64,000 nt of DNA from contig NZ_JBNAGK010000020.1 in assembly GCF_049803835.1 (NCBI RefSeq), positions 5,654-69,653 on the forward strand, in the 5' to 3' direction. A program made the translations under genes and the position numbers. This DNA comes from Pacificoceanicola sp049803835 (lineage in GTDB: Bacteria > Pseudomonadota > Alphaproteobacteria > Rhodobacterales > Rhodobacteraceae). The notes beneath the pieces are model-generated. The model did no database searches. It was not told where the DNA came from and worked only from the letters and a program-made list of their open reading frames with translations. Each line of letters begins with the position of its first letter. Positions within the stretch are counted from its first letter, which is position 1. This document shows, one piece after another, positions 19,600 through 28,843 of this stretch.

Positions 19600-21702
19600 A
19601 TGCTGAAAACCAATGAGAAACAGGGCCTTCAGAACAAGTGGGACGAGGCCAAGGCCGCCGGGATGAGCGAATCCGACAAGCTGCTCTACCGCTCCAATCT
19701 GCTCGGCTCCGACAAGCGCATCACCAACTACGGCGGCGGCAACACCTCCGCCAAGGTCATGGAGCGCGATCCGCTGACCGGCGAAGAGGTCGAGGTGCTC
19801 TGGGTCAAGGGCTCCGGCGGCGATGTCGGCTCCATCAAGATGGACGGCTTCGCAACCCTCTACATGGACAAACTGCGCGCGCTCAAAGGCATCTATCGCG
19901 GGGTCGAGTACGAGGATGAAATGGTCGGCCTCCTGCCCCATTGCACCTGGAACCTGAACCCCCGCGCCGCCTCCATCGACACGCCCCTGCACGCCTACGT
20001 CCCGAAGAAACACGTCGATCACATGCACCCGGACGCGATCATCGCCATCGCGGCGTCGAAGAATTCGAAAGAGCTGACGCAGGAGATTTTCGGCGATGCC
20101 ATCGGCTGGCTGCCGTGGAAACGCCCGGGGTACGAATTGGGCCTTTGGCTGGAGAAATTCTGTTTGGAGAACCCGGAGGCCAAAGGCGTGGTCCTTGAAT
20201 CCCACGGCCTCTTCACCTGGGACGACGACGCCCGCGCCTGCTATGATCTCACCGTTCAGGTGATCCAGCAGGCCATGGACTGGTTCGCGGACCGCACCGC
20301 CAACGTCCCTGCCTTCGGCGGCGCGATCCATGAGAGTCTCGCCCCCGAAGAACGCCGCGCCATCGCTGCCAAACTCATGCCCGCCATCCGCGGCTTCGTC
20401 TCCAAGGGTCACCATATGGTCGGCCATTTCGACGACAGCGAGACGGTTCTGGAGTTCGTCAATGCAAGGGACATGCGCCCGCTCGCCGCGCTTGGCACCT
20501 CCTGCCCGGACCACTTCCTGCGCACGAAGATCCGCCCGCTGGTGATCGACTTCGACCCGGCTCAGGGCAATCTCGATGCCGTCCTCGCCGGCCTGCCCGA
20601 GCAGGTGAAGGCCTACCGCGAGGACTACGCCGCCTATTACGACCGCTGCAAACACGACAATTCGCCCGCCCTGCGCGATCCCAATGCTGTGGTCTACCTG
20701 ATCCCCGGCGTCGGCATGATCACCTTCGCCAGGGACAAGGCGACCGCCCGCATCTCCGGCGAGTTCTACGTCAACGCGATCAACGTGATGCGCGGCGCCT
20801 CCGCCGTCTCCGAATACTGCGGCCTGCCCGAGCAAGAAGCCTTCGACATCGAATACTGGCTTCTGGAAGAGGCCAAGCTGCAACGCATGCCCGCGCCCAA
20901 GTCCCTCGCAGGCCGCGTGGCGCTGGTGACCGGCGGCGCGGGCGGCATCGGCGCGGCGACGGCTGTGCGCTACCTCGCCGAAGGCGCCTGCGTCATGCTG
21001 GCAGACATCGACGAAGGGGCCTTGGCCAGCACTTCGGAGGCCCTCACCGCCAAATTCGGCAAGGACGTCATCCGCACCGTCCCAATGAACGTCACCGATG
21101 AGGACGCGGTGATCGCGGCCTTTGCCGATACGGCGGTGGAATTCGGCGGCATCGACATCCTCGTGTCCAACGCCGGCATCGCCTCCTCCGCCCCGGTCGA
21201 GGAAACGTCGCTGGCGCTGTGGAACCGCAACATGGACATCCTTTCAACGGGATATTTCCTCGTCAGCCGCGAAGCCTTCAAGCTCATGCGCAAGCAGGAC
21301 ATGGGCGGCGCGGTGGTGTTCGTCGCATCGAAGAACGGCCTCGCCGCCTCCCCCAACGCCTCCGCCTATTGCACCGCGAAAGCGTCGGAAATCCACCTCG
21401 CCCGCTGCCTTGCGCTGGAAGGCGCGGAGGCGGGCATCCGCGTGAACGTGGTCAACCCGGACGCAGTGCTGCGCGGCTCGAAGATCTGGGAGGGCGAATG
21501 GCTCGACCAGCGGGCCTCGACCTACAAGACCGACAAGGAAGGACTGGAAGAGATGTACCGCCAACGCTCCATGCTCAAGCGGTCGGTGCTGCCGGAGGAC
21601 ATCGCTGAGGCTGCCTATTTCCTGGCCTCGGACAAATCCGCCAAATCCACCGGCAACATCCTCAACGTCGACGCAGGCAACGTGCAGGCGTTTACACGCT
21701 GA
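19600..21702 (+). CDS. rhaD: Bifunctional rhamnulose-1-phosphate aldolase/short-chain dehydrogenase
   Basis: 700 residues with two domains. Residues 1 to about 430 are a class II (zinc) aldolase: ITNYGGGNTS, DHMHPDAII and VLESHGLFTWDDD. It cleaves L-rhamnulose-1-phosphate to DHAP and L-lactaldehyde. From about 435 there is an SDR domain with ALVTGGAGGIGAATA and the catalytic SAYCTAK, expected to oxidise L-lactaldehyde. This fusion is known for RhaD of alphaproteobacteria and Bacillus. GGGGAGG precedes the ATG at 19600. Divergent from rhaR. Confidence 0.95.
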   Translation: MLKTNEKQGLQNKWDEAKAAGMSESDKLLYRSNLLGSDKRITNYGGGNTSAKVMERDPLTGEEVEVLWVKGSGGDVGSIKMDGFATLYMDKLRALKGIYRGVEYEDEMVGLLPHCTWNLNPRAASIDTPLHAYVPKKHVDHMHPDAIIAIAASKNSKELTQEIFGDAIGWLPWKRPGYELGLWLEKFCLENPEAKGVVLESHGLFTWDDDARACYDLTVQVIQQAMDWFADRTANVPAFGGAIHESLAPEERRAIAAKLMPAIRGFVSKGHHMVGHFDDSETVLEFVNARDMRPLAALGTSCPDHFLRTKIRPLVIDFDPAQGNLDAVLAGLPEQVKAYREDYAAYYDRCKHDNSPALRDPNAVVYLIPGVGMITFARDKATARISGEFYVNAINVMRGASAVSEYCGLPEQEAFDIEYWLLEEAKLQRMPAPKSLAGRVALVTGGAGGIGAATAVRYLAEGACVMLADIDEGALASTSEALTAKFGKDVIRTVPMNVTDEDAVIAAFADTAVEFGGIDILVSNAGIASSAPVEETSLALWNRNMDILSTGYFLVSREAFKLMRKQDMGGAVVFVASKNGLAASPNASAYCTAKASEIHLARCLALEGAEAGIRVNVVNPDAVLRGSKIWEGEWLDQRASTYKTDKEGLEEMYRQRSMLKRSVLPEDIAEAAYFLASDKSAKSTGNILNVDAGNVQAFTR

Positions 21703-21714
21703 GCGCAACGGTCC

Positions 21715-21736
21715 GTAGGGCGGGGCTGTTCCCCGC
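21715..21736. repeat. GC-rich 22-base repeat unit upstream of rhaA
   Basis: Differs at two positions from the 22-base arm at 61188-61209 and contains its own small dyad (GCGGGG/CCCCGC). It lies in the 58-base rhaD-rhaA spacer, just before the rhaA Shine-Dalgarno site. Confidence 0.6.
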
Positions 21737-21760
21737 GCCGCCTCTGGGAGGAGGAATACA

Positions 21761-22999
21761 ATGAGCTACGAGAGCGCCAAGGCGCAATTCGCCGACTGGG
21801 GCGTGGACACCGAAGCCGCCATCAAGGCGCTGATCCAAATCCCGATTTCCATGCACTGTTGGCAGGGCGACGACGTGCGCGGCTTCGAGACGCAGACCGG
21901 CACCTCCGGCGGCGGCATTCAGGCCACCGGCAACTTTCCCGGCCGCGCCCGCACCCCGGACGAACTCCGCGCCGATCTCGACTTCGCCTATGGTCTGCTG
22001 CCCAGCACACACCGTCTCAACCTGCACGCCATGTACATGGACACGGACGAAACGCCGGACCGGGATGAAATCGAACCCCGCCACTTCCAATCGTGGCTCG
22101 ACTGGTCACAGGCAACCGGTATCGCCATCGACTTCAACCCGACCTTCTTCGCCCACGCCAAGGCGGACGACAACCTGACCCTCGCCCACCCGGACAAGGG
22201 CATCCGCGACTTCTGGATCGAGCACGGTAAACGCTGCCGCGACATCGCTGCCACCTTCGGCGCCGCCCAGGGCTCGCCGTCCATCAACAACATCTGGGTG
22301 CCGGACGGCTTCAAGGACACCCCGGTCGACCGCATCACCGCCCGCCGGCAACTTGAATCTTCGCTCGACGCCATGCTCGCCCCCCCGCAGGACAAGGCTC
22401 ACATGCGTGACGCCGTGGAAAGCAAGCTCTTCGGCATCGGGGTCGAGGCCTGCACCGTCGGCAGCCACGAATTCTACCTCGGCTATGCCATCCGCAAGGG
22501 CACTGTCCTCTGCCTCGACATGGGCCATTTCCACCCCACGGAAAACATCGCCGACAAACTCAGCGCCGTGGCCCTCTCCGTTGACGAACTCCTGCTGCAC
22601 GTCTCTCGCCCCATGCGCTGGGACAGCGACCATGTCATCCTGCAATCAGATGATATCCTGCAAATGGGCCAGGAACTCGTCTTCTCCGGCCTGCTCGAGC
22701 GCACCCATATCGGGCTCGACTTCTTCGACGCCACCATCAGCCGCACCGCCGCTTGGGTCATCGGCACGCGCAACATGCAAAAATCCCTGCTCCGCGCACT
22801 ACTCCTGCCGCAGGACGCGTTGAAGACCGCCGAACTCAGTCAGGACCACAACAAACGGTTCATGATGACCGAAGAACTCAAGGACCTGCCCTTCGGTGCG
22901 GTCTGGACCGAAGTCTGCAAACGGCATGACATGCCCGTTGGAAAGGCGCTTCTGACGGAACTCGACCGCTACCAGGCCAACGTCGCCTCCCGCGGCTGA
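21761..22999 (+). CDS. rhaA: L-rhamnose isomerase, enteric RhaA type
   Basis: 412 residues. Converts L-rhamnose to L-rhamnulose, the first step of the pathway. The motifs agree with E. coli RhaA almost word for word: PISMHCWQGDDVRGFE, GGIQATGNFPGRAR, AVESKLFGIG, CLDMGHFHPTE, LLLHVSRPMRWDSDHV, HIGLDFFDATI and WVIGTRNM, including the metal-binding His and Asp residues. GGGAGGAGG lies upstream. It follows rhaD with a short gap and is surely co-transcribed. As I recall, many rhizobial loci use the other (Pseudomonas-type) isomerase at this place. Confidence 0.95.
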   Translation: MSYESAKAQFADWGVDTEAAIKALIQIPISMHCWQGDDVRGFETQTGTSGGGIQATGNFPGRARTPDELRADLDFAYGLLPSTHRLNLHAMYMDTDETPDRDEIEPRHFQSWLDWSQATGIAIDFNPTFFAHAKADDNLTLAHPDKGIRDFWIEHGKRCRDIAATFGAAQGSPSINNIWVPDGFKDTPVDRITARRQLESSLDAMLAPPQDKAHMRDAVESKLFGIGVEACTVGSHEFYLGYAIRKGTVLCLDMGHFHPTENIADKLSAVALSVDELLLHVSRPMRWDSDHVILQSDDILQMGQELVFSGLLERTHIGLDFFDATISRTAAWVIGTRNMQKSLLRALLLPQDALKTAELSQDHNKRFMMTEELKDLPFGAVWTEVCKRHDMPVGKALLTELDRYQANVASRG

Positions 23000-23025
23000 C
23001 GGCGCATTTGGGGCTCTGCCCCAAA

Positions 23026-23101
23026 CCCCGAGGGTATTTGGAGACCAGAGAACACAAAGCGCAGCGCCCTCCCCTTCTTTGGTCTCCAAATACCCTCGGG
23101 G
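23026..23101. repeat. Perfect 22-base inverted repeat after rhaA
   Basis: Positions 23026-23047 are the exact reverse complement of 23080-23101, separated by 32 bases. The right arm matches the element at 15797-15823. A further GC-rich dyad (GGGGCAGAGCCCC, 23129-23141, then paired GGCTTC/GAAGCC) follows to about 23155. It lies between the convergent rhaA and permease genes and could serve as a bidirectional terminator. Confidence 0.8.
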
Positions 23102-23194
23102 GGAGCCCGCAGGGCGTCGGGGGCAGAGCCCCCGCGGCTTCGTCAGAAGCCGCCCCCGGCCGCTGTGCCCAGCACAGCGAAATCCCTTGACCCG

Positions 23195-24847
23195 TTAGCG
23201 GTTCGCCCGGGCGAGCAGACCCACCGCCAAAAGCCCCACGCCGATGACCAGCATCGCCGCCGGGGATGCCCCGCCGAGGTTCTCCAAAGACGCCTGTTCA
23301 TGCACCCGCGTCGCCAGCGTCTCGTAGTTGAACGGGCGCAGCAACAACGTCGCCGGCAGTTCCTTCACGCAATCGACGAAGACCAGAAGCAGGGCCGAGG
23401 CCACGGAGCCGCGCATCAGCGGGTAGTAAACCTCGCGCAACACCTGCCCCTGCGTCCGCCCGAGGGACCGTGCCGCCGCCGACAAGTTGGGCGAGATCCG
23501 CCCCATTGCCGCGTCCGCCGCGCCCTGTCCGATGGCGAAGAAGCGCACGCAGTAGGCCAACACCAGCGCAAAGGCCGTGCCGGTCATCACCAGCCCCGGG
23601 TCCCAACCGGTCGCGCCCCAGATCGCATCCGCCACGGTGTTGTCCAGCGCCGCCAGCGGAATCAGGATACCGACGCCGAGCACGGCCCCCGGAGCGGCGT
23701 AGCCGATGGTCGTCACCGGCATCAAGAGGCGCGGCAGCGGGCGGCGCGAGATGCGCACGCCGTAGACGAGGAACACCCCCGCCGCGACGGTCAGCACCGA
23801 AGCCAGCCCGCCCACCACCAGCGTGTGCAGCCCGGCCTGCCACAGGTCATCGTCGCGCCAGTATTCAGCATTTTCCACCGCATGATTGAGAATCACCCCG
23901 GCGGGCAGCACGAAGCCGAAGGCAAACGGCAGAGCGCAGGCCAGGGTCATCAGCCAGGCCAGGCTCCCGGTCATCGGTTTGCGCGGCACCGGGCGATGGC
24001 GGGTGGAGAGGTTGAAGAAGCGCATCTTCCGCCGGGAAATCTTCTCCATCGCCACCAGCAGAACCACCAGCAGCAGCACGACACTGGCGATCTGCGCCGC
24101 GCCACCGGCGTTGTTGGCGGTGAGCCAGACGCTGAAGATGCCGGTGGTCAGGGTCTGCACCGCGAAGTAGTCGACCGTACCGAAATCGTTGATGCTTTCC
24201 ATCATGGCAATCGCCATGCCCGCGACGATGGCGGGCCGCGCCAGCGGCAGGCCGACGCGCCAGAACCGTCCGAAGGCCCCGGTGCTGAGTGACTGGGCAA
24301 CCTCCTCCGACGACGCCGATTGTTCGCGGAAGGCGTTCCTCGCCAGAAGGTAGACATACGGGAACAAGGACCCGGACAGCACGAGGATCGCCGCGCCGAT
24401 GCTGCGGATCTGCGGGAACCAGTAGTCCTGCGCCGATTGCCAGCCGAACACCCCGCGCAGCGCGGTCTGTACCGGCCCGGCGTATTCGAGGAAGTCCACC
24501 AGCGCGTAGGCCCCGACATAAGCCGGGATCGCCAGCGGCAGCAGGAGCAGCCATTCCAGCCAGCGCCGCCCCGGGAAGTCATAGCGCGACACCAGCCAGG
24601 CCGCCCCGGTCCCCACCGCGCCGGACAGCAGCCCCACCCCGACCATGACGATGCCGGTATTGGCCAGGTACCGCGGCAGGGTCGTGGCGATCAGATGCGG
24701 CCAGATGTTGTCGGAGGGGAACAGCGCGATGCCGAAGACCGACAGGATCGGCATCAGGACGATGGCCGCGATCACGAGGGCGCCGGCCGACCACGGGCTG
24801 ATCCGCGGCAGCCGGACCCGGGCGGGCGTGGTTTCGGTGACACTCAT
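23195..24847 (-). CDS. Iron(III)-type ABC transporter permease (FbpB family)
   Basis: 550 residues with about 12 hydrophobic segments in two homologous halves, each with the binding-protein-dependent permease loop (ARNAFREQSASSEEVAQSL and AARSLGRTQGQVLREVYYPL). This double-length form is typical of Fe3+ permeases such as FbpB/SfuB; thiamine and 2-aminoethylphosphonate permeases are similar. No binding protein or ATPase gene is adjacent, so the partners must be elsewhere. Confidence 0.85.
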   Translation of the reverse strand: MSVTETTPARVRLPRISPWSAGALVIAAIVLMPILSVFGIALFPSDNIWPHLIATTLPRYLANTGIVMVGVGLLSGAVGTGAAWLVSRYDFPGRRWLEWLLLLPLAIPAYVGAYALVDFLEYAGPVQTALRGVFGWQSAQDYWFPQIRSIGAAILVLSGSLFPYVYLLARNAFREQSASSEEVAQSLSTGAFGRFWRVGLPLARPAIVAGMAIAMMESINDFGTVDYFAVQTLTTGIFSVWLTANNAGGAAQIASVVLLLVVLLVAMEKISRRKMRFFNLSTRHRPVPRKPMTGSLAWLMTLACALPFAFGFVLPAGVILNHAVENAEYWRDDDLWQAGLHTLVVGGLASVLTVAAGVFLVYGVRISRRPLPRLLMPVTTIGYAAPGAVLGVGILIPLAALDNTVADAIWGATGWDPGLVMTGTAFALVLAYCVRFFAIGQGAADAAMGRISPNLSAAARSLGRTQGQVLREVYYPLMRGSVASALLLVFVDCVKELPATLLLRPFNYETLATRVHEQASLENLGGASPAAMLVIGVGLLAVGLLARANR

Positions 24848-24956
24848 GGGCGGGCCTGTCCGGATTGGGGATTTGTTTCAAGACATGAGCCGGTATAGTC
24901 CGAAGCCGAGCCAGTAAAAACCCCCGTCGCCCGATGTCCCGGGCGGGAGATCCTCC

Positions 24957-25838
24957 ATGCAGGTCATACTTCACCTCGGCGTCCATTGCACCGACGAGGA
25001 CCGCCTGCTGAAAGGTCTGCTGCGCAACGCCGACAGCTGGCGGCACGCGGGTGTCGCCATCCCCGGACCCTCCCGCTACCGCCGCCTTCTGTCCGAAGCG
25101 GTCAATTCCATCGCCAGTGGACGGCCCACGCCCGAAGCGCGGGAGATCCTGATCGACTCCATCCTCTCCGAGGACCCGGAGGACGTGAAACGGCTGGTGC
25201 TGAGTCACCGCAACTTCCTCAGCGTGCCCAAGCTGGCGCTGCAGGACGGGTTGCTCTACCGGCTCGCGGAGCGGCGGCTGGGCACGTTGCGGGAGCTCTT
25301 CGCCGAAGACCACCTGGAACTGCACATCGGCCTGCGCGACTTCGCCACCTGGCTGCCGGCGCTGCTGGCGGAGAGTCCGGACGAGCACCTCGGAGCGCTG
25401 CTGCACGGGGCCGACCCGATGCACCTGCGCTGGTCCTCGCTGCTGCGCCGCATCCGGGCGGCGCTGCCGGACGTGCCGATCACCGCCTGGGCCAACGAGG
25501 ACACACCGCTGATCTGGGGTCAGCTGTTGCGCCGCATGGGCGGCCAGCCGCTGGACCGCAAGATCACCGGCGCTTTCGACATGCTCGCGGCGGTGATCGC
25601 GCCGGAGGGGATGCGGCGTTTCCGGGCTTTCCTGAAGGAAAACCCGGACCTGCCGGAACCGCAGAAGCGCAAGGTCATGGCGGCCTTCATGGACAAATAC
25701 GCGCTCGACGAGGCGGTGGAGGAAGAGCTTGACCTGCCAGGCTGGGACGGCGCCTACGTCGACATGCTGAGCGAGCTTTACGACGAGGATTTGGAGGTCA
25801 TTGCCGCGATGGATCAGGTGACACTGGTGCTGCCCTAG
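24957..25838 (+). CDS. Hypothetical protein, sulfotransferase-like N-terminus
   Basis: 293 soluble residues with no signal peptide. It opens with a strand-loop-helix (VILHLGVHCTDEDRLLKGLL) reminiscent of nucleotide- or PAPS-binding folds and continues as a mostly helical protein with many Arg, Leu and Asp residues. I recognise it only as a type common in Rhodobacteraceae genomes. Divergent from the Fe3+ permease with a 109-base spacer, and no evident partner. Confidence 0.65.
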   Translation: MQVILHLGVHCTDEDRLLKGLLRNADSWRHAGVAIPGPSRYRRLLSEAVNSIASGRPTPEAREILIDSILSEDPEDVKRLVLSHRNFLSVPKLALQDGLLYRLAERRLGTLRELFAEDHLELHIGLRDFATWLPALLAESPDEHLGALLHGADPMHLRWSSLLRRIRAALPDVPITAWANEDTPLIWGQLLRRMGGQPLDRKITGAFDMLAAVIAPEGMRRFRAFLKENPDLPEPQKRKVMAAFMDKYALDEAVEEELDLPGWDGAYVDMLSELYDEDLEVIAAMDQVTLVLP

Positions 25839-25849
25839 ACGTGTCGCAG

Positions 25850-25987
25850 CCCCACCCCAACCCTCCCCAAGGGGGAGGGCGCACCGTCGTGCAGCCAGCG
25901 CCGACGCACTCCGTCACGTCCTCCGGAAATGCGGTTGCGGGTCAGGGGACCGGGACTCCCTCCCCTGTGGGGAGGGTTGGGGTGGGG
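25850..25987. repeat. Inverted C-rich/G-rich intergenic repeat, copy 1
   Basis: The 20-base arm at 25850-25869 is perfectly complementary to 25968-25987. A second copy, with weaker arms but the same order (CCCTCCCCAA, then GGGACTCCCTCCCC), is at 33546-33643. It fills the space between convergent genes. Confidence 0.75.
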
Positions 25988-26020
25988 AGAGCCTGCACCC
26001 GAAACGAAAAGGACGCCCGG

Positions 26021-26260
26021 TCAGGCGTCCTGCGTCATCTGCTCGGCGATCTTCTTCGCCCTGGGGCAGCCGTGGATGCGCTCGCGCAGGGGGCTGTCCG
26101 GGTCGATTTCCTTCTTGCAGACCAGGCAGTGATCGGCGCCCTCCACCGCGTTCAGCCCGCCGCAACTGCCCTTGATCGTGCGCCCGCTGAACATCACGCC
26201 CACCGCCATGCCGACCATCACGAGGGCAAACAGGCCGAAGGTGAGCAGGAAGGTGGTCAT
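26021..26260 (-). CDS. nqrM: Na+-NQR maturation protein NqrM
   Basis: 79 residues. An N-terminal membrane helix (residues 4-24) is followed by KGSCGGLNAV with Cys33, then Cys45-x-x-Cys48 and Cys65. This is the conserved cysteine set of NqrM, which helps insert the intramembrane iron centre bound by NqrD and NqrE. It follows apbE by 18 bases on the minus strand, divergent from the nqr operon, which supports the call. Confidence 0.92.
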   Translation of the reverse strand: MTTFLLTFGLFALVMVGMAVGVMFSGRTIKGSCGGLNAVEGADHCLVCKKEIDPDSPLRERIHGCPRAKKIAEQMTQDA

Positions 26261-26278
26261 GCGCGGGCGCTCCCGGGG

Positions 26279-27310
26279 TTAGGCGGTCAGTTCGGTGAAC
26301 CTTGCCGAAGCGGTGGTCCTGAACCCCGATGTGGCGCCATCCGCGTCGCGGTCAATGAACAGCACCGCAAGGTCACGCTCTTGTGCGATCCTCAGGCCGC
26401 GTTCCGTGCCCAGCACCAGCAGCGCCGTCGCCCAGGCGTCGGCCAGCATGGCATTCTCCGTCAGCACCGTCACGGAGGTCGTCGCATGGGTCACCGGGCG
26501 GCCGGTGGTCGCGTCGATGATGTGAGAGAAGCGCTGGCCGCCGGTCTCGAAGAAGTTGCGGTAGTCGCCGGAGGTCGCCATACCGTGGCCGGACAGGCCG
26601 ACAACCTGCATCACGCCCCGGTCGAAGCTCTGCGGCGTCTCGATGCCGATCTGCCAGGGCAGCCCCTCGGGGTTCTTGCCCGCGGTGACCAGATCGCCGC
26701 CGATCTCCACCATGTAGTCGGTAATGCCAAAGGCCGCGATAGCGCGGGCGACGTGGTCGACGCCGTAGCCCTTGCCGATGGCCGAGAGGTACACTTCCGC
26801 GCCGTCATTGGTCTTGGTCAGCGTGCTGCCGCTCTGCGCGACAGAGCGTTCCTGCCCGCAGCAGGCCATGGCCTGCGCGATCTCCGCATCCGACGGCAGA
26901 GCGCCATGTCCGGCCTTCGCGCCGAAGCCCCAAAGGTCGATCAGCGGGCCGACCGTCACGTCGAAGGTGCCCTCGGAGGCCCGGTGCACATCCGACGCCG
27001 TTTGCATCACCTCCGCCAGTTCCCGCGACACGGTGACGCTTTCGCCCCTGGTGGCGGCGTTGAAGCGGGAAATCTCCGACGTCGCGTCCCAGTTCGACAT
27101 CTGGGCGGTGACTTCGGCCAGCGCGGTGTCCACGGCTGCCTGCAACTCGCTCTTCTTCGCAGCCTTCGTGTGATCCACCGCCACGATGGTGTAGCCGGTG
27201 CCCATCGTCAGACCCGAAAGTTCCAGCACGGACCAGCCCGGCTTGCAGGCGGCAAGGGCGAGCGGCATGACCATGAAGCTGCGGCGGGAAAGGAGAAGAG
27301 GGTTCGACAA
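26279..27310 (-). CDS. apbE: FAD:protein FMN transferase ApbE, NQR-associated, lipoprotein
   Basis: 343 residues. The N-terminus has SRRSF followed by LALAAC, a lipobox with Cys22, so it is an exported, lipid-anchored enzyme. ApbE domain motifs are GTGYTIVAVD, SNWDATSEISRFN, GKGYGVDHVA, GGDLVTAGKNP, ATSGDYRNFF, HIIDATTGRP and DAWATALLVLG. It attaches FMN by phosphoester to threonines of NqrB and NqrC. It sits head-to-head with nqrA, 185 bases apart, so it is likely co-regulated with the pump. Confidence 0.95.
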   Translation of the reverse strand: MSNPLLLSRRSFMVMPLALAACKPGWSVLELSGLTMGTGYTIVAVDHTKAAKKSELQAAVDTALAEVTAQMSNWDATSEISRFNAATRGESVTVSRELAEVMQTASDVHRASEGTFDVTVGPLIDLWGFGAKAGHGALPSDAEIAQAMACCGQERSVAQSGSTLTKTNDGAEVYLSAIGKGYGVDHVARAIAAFGITDYMVEIGGDLVTAGKNPEGLPWQIGIETPQSFDRGVMQVVGLSGHGMATSGDYRNFFETGGQRFSHIIDATTGRPVTHATTSVTVLTENAMLADAWATALLVLGTERGLRIAQERDLAVLFIDRDADGATSGFRTTASARFTELTA

Positions 27311-27495
27311 GGGGCCTACTCCGGATATTGCGATGCGGACCGGATCTGGGTCCGGTCTTTCGGTAGAGTTTGCCCGCTTCTGGGGCAGAATGGCAATGGG
27401 ATCAACACTGAATCGAAATTTATGGGTCTAAACGCCTTTCAAACCCTGCTACGCTGTCGCATAAGGCAGCGAATAAGAAGGACAGGACTCAAGAC

Positions 27496-28839
27496 GTGCC
27501 GCAACACTCGTTCAAGAAGGGTCTGGACGTCCCGGTGCTGGGGGCACCTGACGCCACGACCATCGAAGCCGCCACTGTCAGAACCGTCGCGATTCTGGGA
27601 CAGGATTACATCGGTCTGAAACCCCGTCTCGCGGTGCAGGAGGGTGACATCATCGCCCGCGGCGCGCCGGTGCTGGCGCACAAGGACACCCCGCAGGTCC
27701 ATATCACCGCGCCGATCTCGGGCCGGGTGAAGGCGATCAACCGCGGCGCGCGCCGGGTGCTGGTCAGCATCGAGATCGAGGTCGACGAGAACGCCGCGAT
27801 GGCCGTGGATTTCTCGAACGTCGGCGATGAGCACACCGCCGAGGGCATCCGGGCCAAGCTCTGCGCCGCCGGGCTTTGGACGTCCTTCCGCACCCGCCCC
27901 TACTCCAAGGTCCCCGATCCGGAGAGCACACCCGCGGCGATCTTCGTCACCGCCATGGACAGCGAGCCCCTGTCGGCGGATGCGGCGCTGATCATCGACC
28001 CGAACGAGGAGTCCTTTTCGCGCGGGCTCGCCGCCGTGGCGAAGCTGAGCGGAGGTACGACGTACCTTTGCCACGAAACCGGCCACCATGTGCCCGGCAG
28101 CGATGTGCCCGGGGTGCAGGTTGCCGCCTTCGACGGGCCGCACCCGGCAGGTCTGGCCGGGACACACATGCATTTCCTCGAACCTCCCTCGGCGTCGAAG
28201 ACCGTCTGGAGCATCGGCTATCAGGACGTCATCGCCATCGGTCGTCTGTTCGAGACCGGCAATCTAGACAGCCGGCGTGTCGTCGCCCTGACCGGGCCGA
28301 AAGTGCGCCGCCCGCGTCTGGTGCACACCGTCGCCGGGGCCTCGCTGGTCGAACTGCTGGCCGAGGACCTCGACACCAAAGTGCCGGTGCGGATGATTTC
28401 CGGCTCCATCCTCTCGGGCCGCGCCGGATCGGGCGAGACCGCTTATCTGGGCCGCTACGCCCGGCAGGTCACGCTGATCGAGGAGGATCGCAAGCAGATC
28501 CCCATGGGCTGGATCCGCCCGATGCCGGAGAAGTTCGCGTTCCAGCCGGTGCTCGGCTCCGCCTTCAGCAAGAAACTCTATGCGCTGACGTCAAACCTGA
28601 ACGGCGGCCGCCGCGCCATGGTGCCCATCGGCACCTTCGAGCAGCTGATGCCGCAGGACTACCTGCCGACGCAGCTGCTGCGGTCGCTCCTCGTGATGGA
28701 CACCGACACCGCGCAGGCGCTGGGGGCGCTGGAACTCGACGAAGAGGACCTCGCGCTCTGCGGCTTCGCCTGCCCCGCCAAGTATGAATACGGCATCGCC
28801 CTCCGCGATTGCCTGTCGAAGATCGAGAAGGAGGGCTGA
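27496..28839 (+). CDS. nqrA: Na+-translocating NADH-quinone reductase subunit A
   Basis: 447 residues from a GTG start (PQHSFKKGLDVPV). NqrA is the peripheral cytoplasmic subunit of the sodium-pumping NADH:ubiquinone oxidoreductase, interacting with quinone. Family motifs include LKPRLAVQEGD, ITAPISGRVKAINRG and MGWIRPMPEKFAFQP. It is first in an intact six-gene operon. The upstream 185 bases shared with apbE hold no operator I can identify. Confidence 0.97.
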   Translation: MPQHSFKKGLDVPVLGAPDATTIEAATVRTVAILGQDYIGLKPRLAVQEGDIIARGAPVLAHKDTPQVHITAPISGRVKAINRGARRVLVSIEIEVDENAAMAVDFSNVGDEHTAEGIRAKLCAAGLWTSFRTRPYSKVPDPESTPAAIFVTAMDSEPLSADAALIIDPNEESFSRGLAAVAKLSGGTTYLCHETGHHVPGSDVPGVQVAAFDGPHPAGLAGTHMHFLEPPSASKTVWSIGYQDVIAIGRLFETGNLDSRRVVALTGPKVRRPRLVHTVAGASLVELLAEDLDTKVPVRMISGSILSGRAGSGETAYLGRYARQVTLIEEDRKQIPMGWIRPMPEKFAFQPVLGSAFSKKLYALTSNLNGGRRAMVPIGTFEQLMPQDYLPTQLLRSLLVMDTDTAQALGALELDEEDLALCGFACPAKYEYGIALRDCLSKIEKEG

Positions 28840-28843
28840 GGCT

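Noticed and set aside
25850..25987. Possible CRISPR or attC-like array
   Set aside because: Only two arms in inverted orientation, no regular spacers and no cas or integrase gene nearby.
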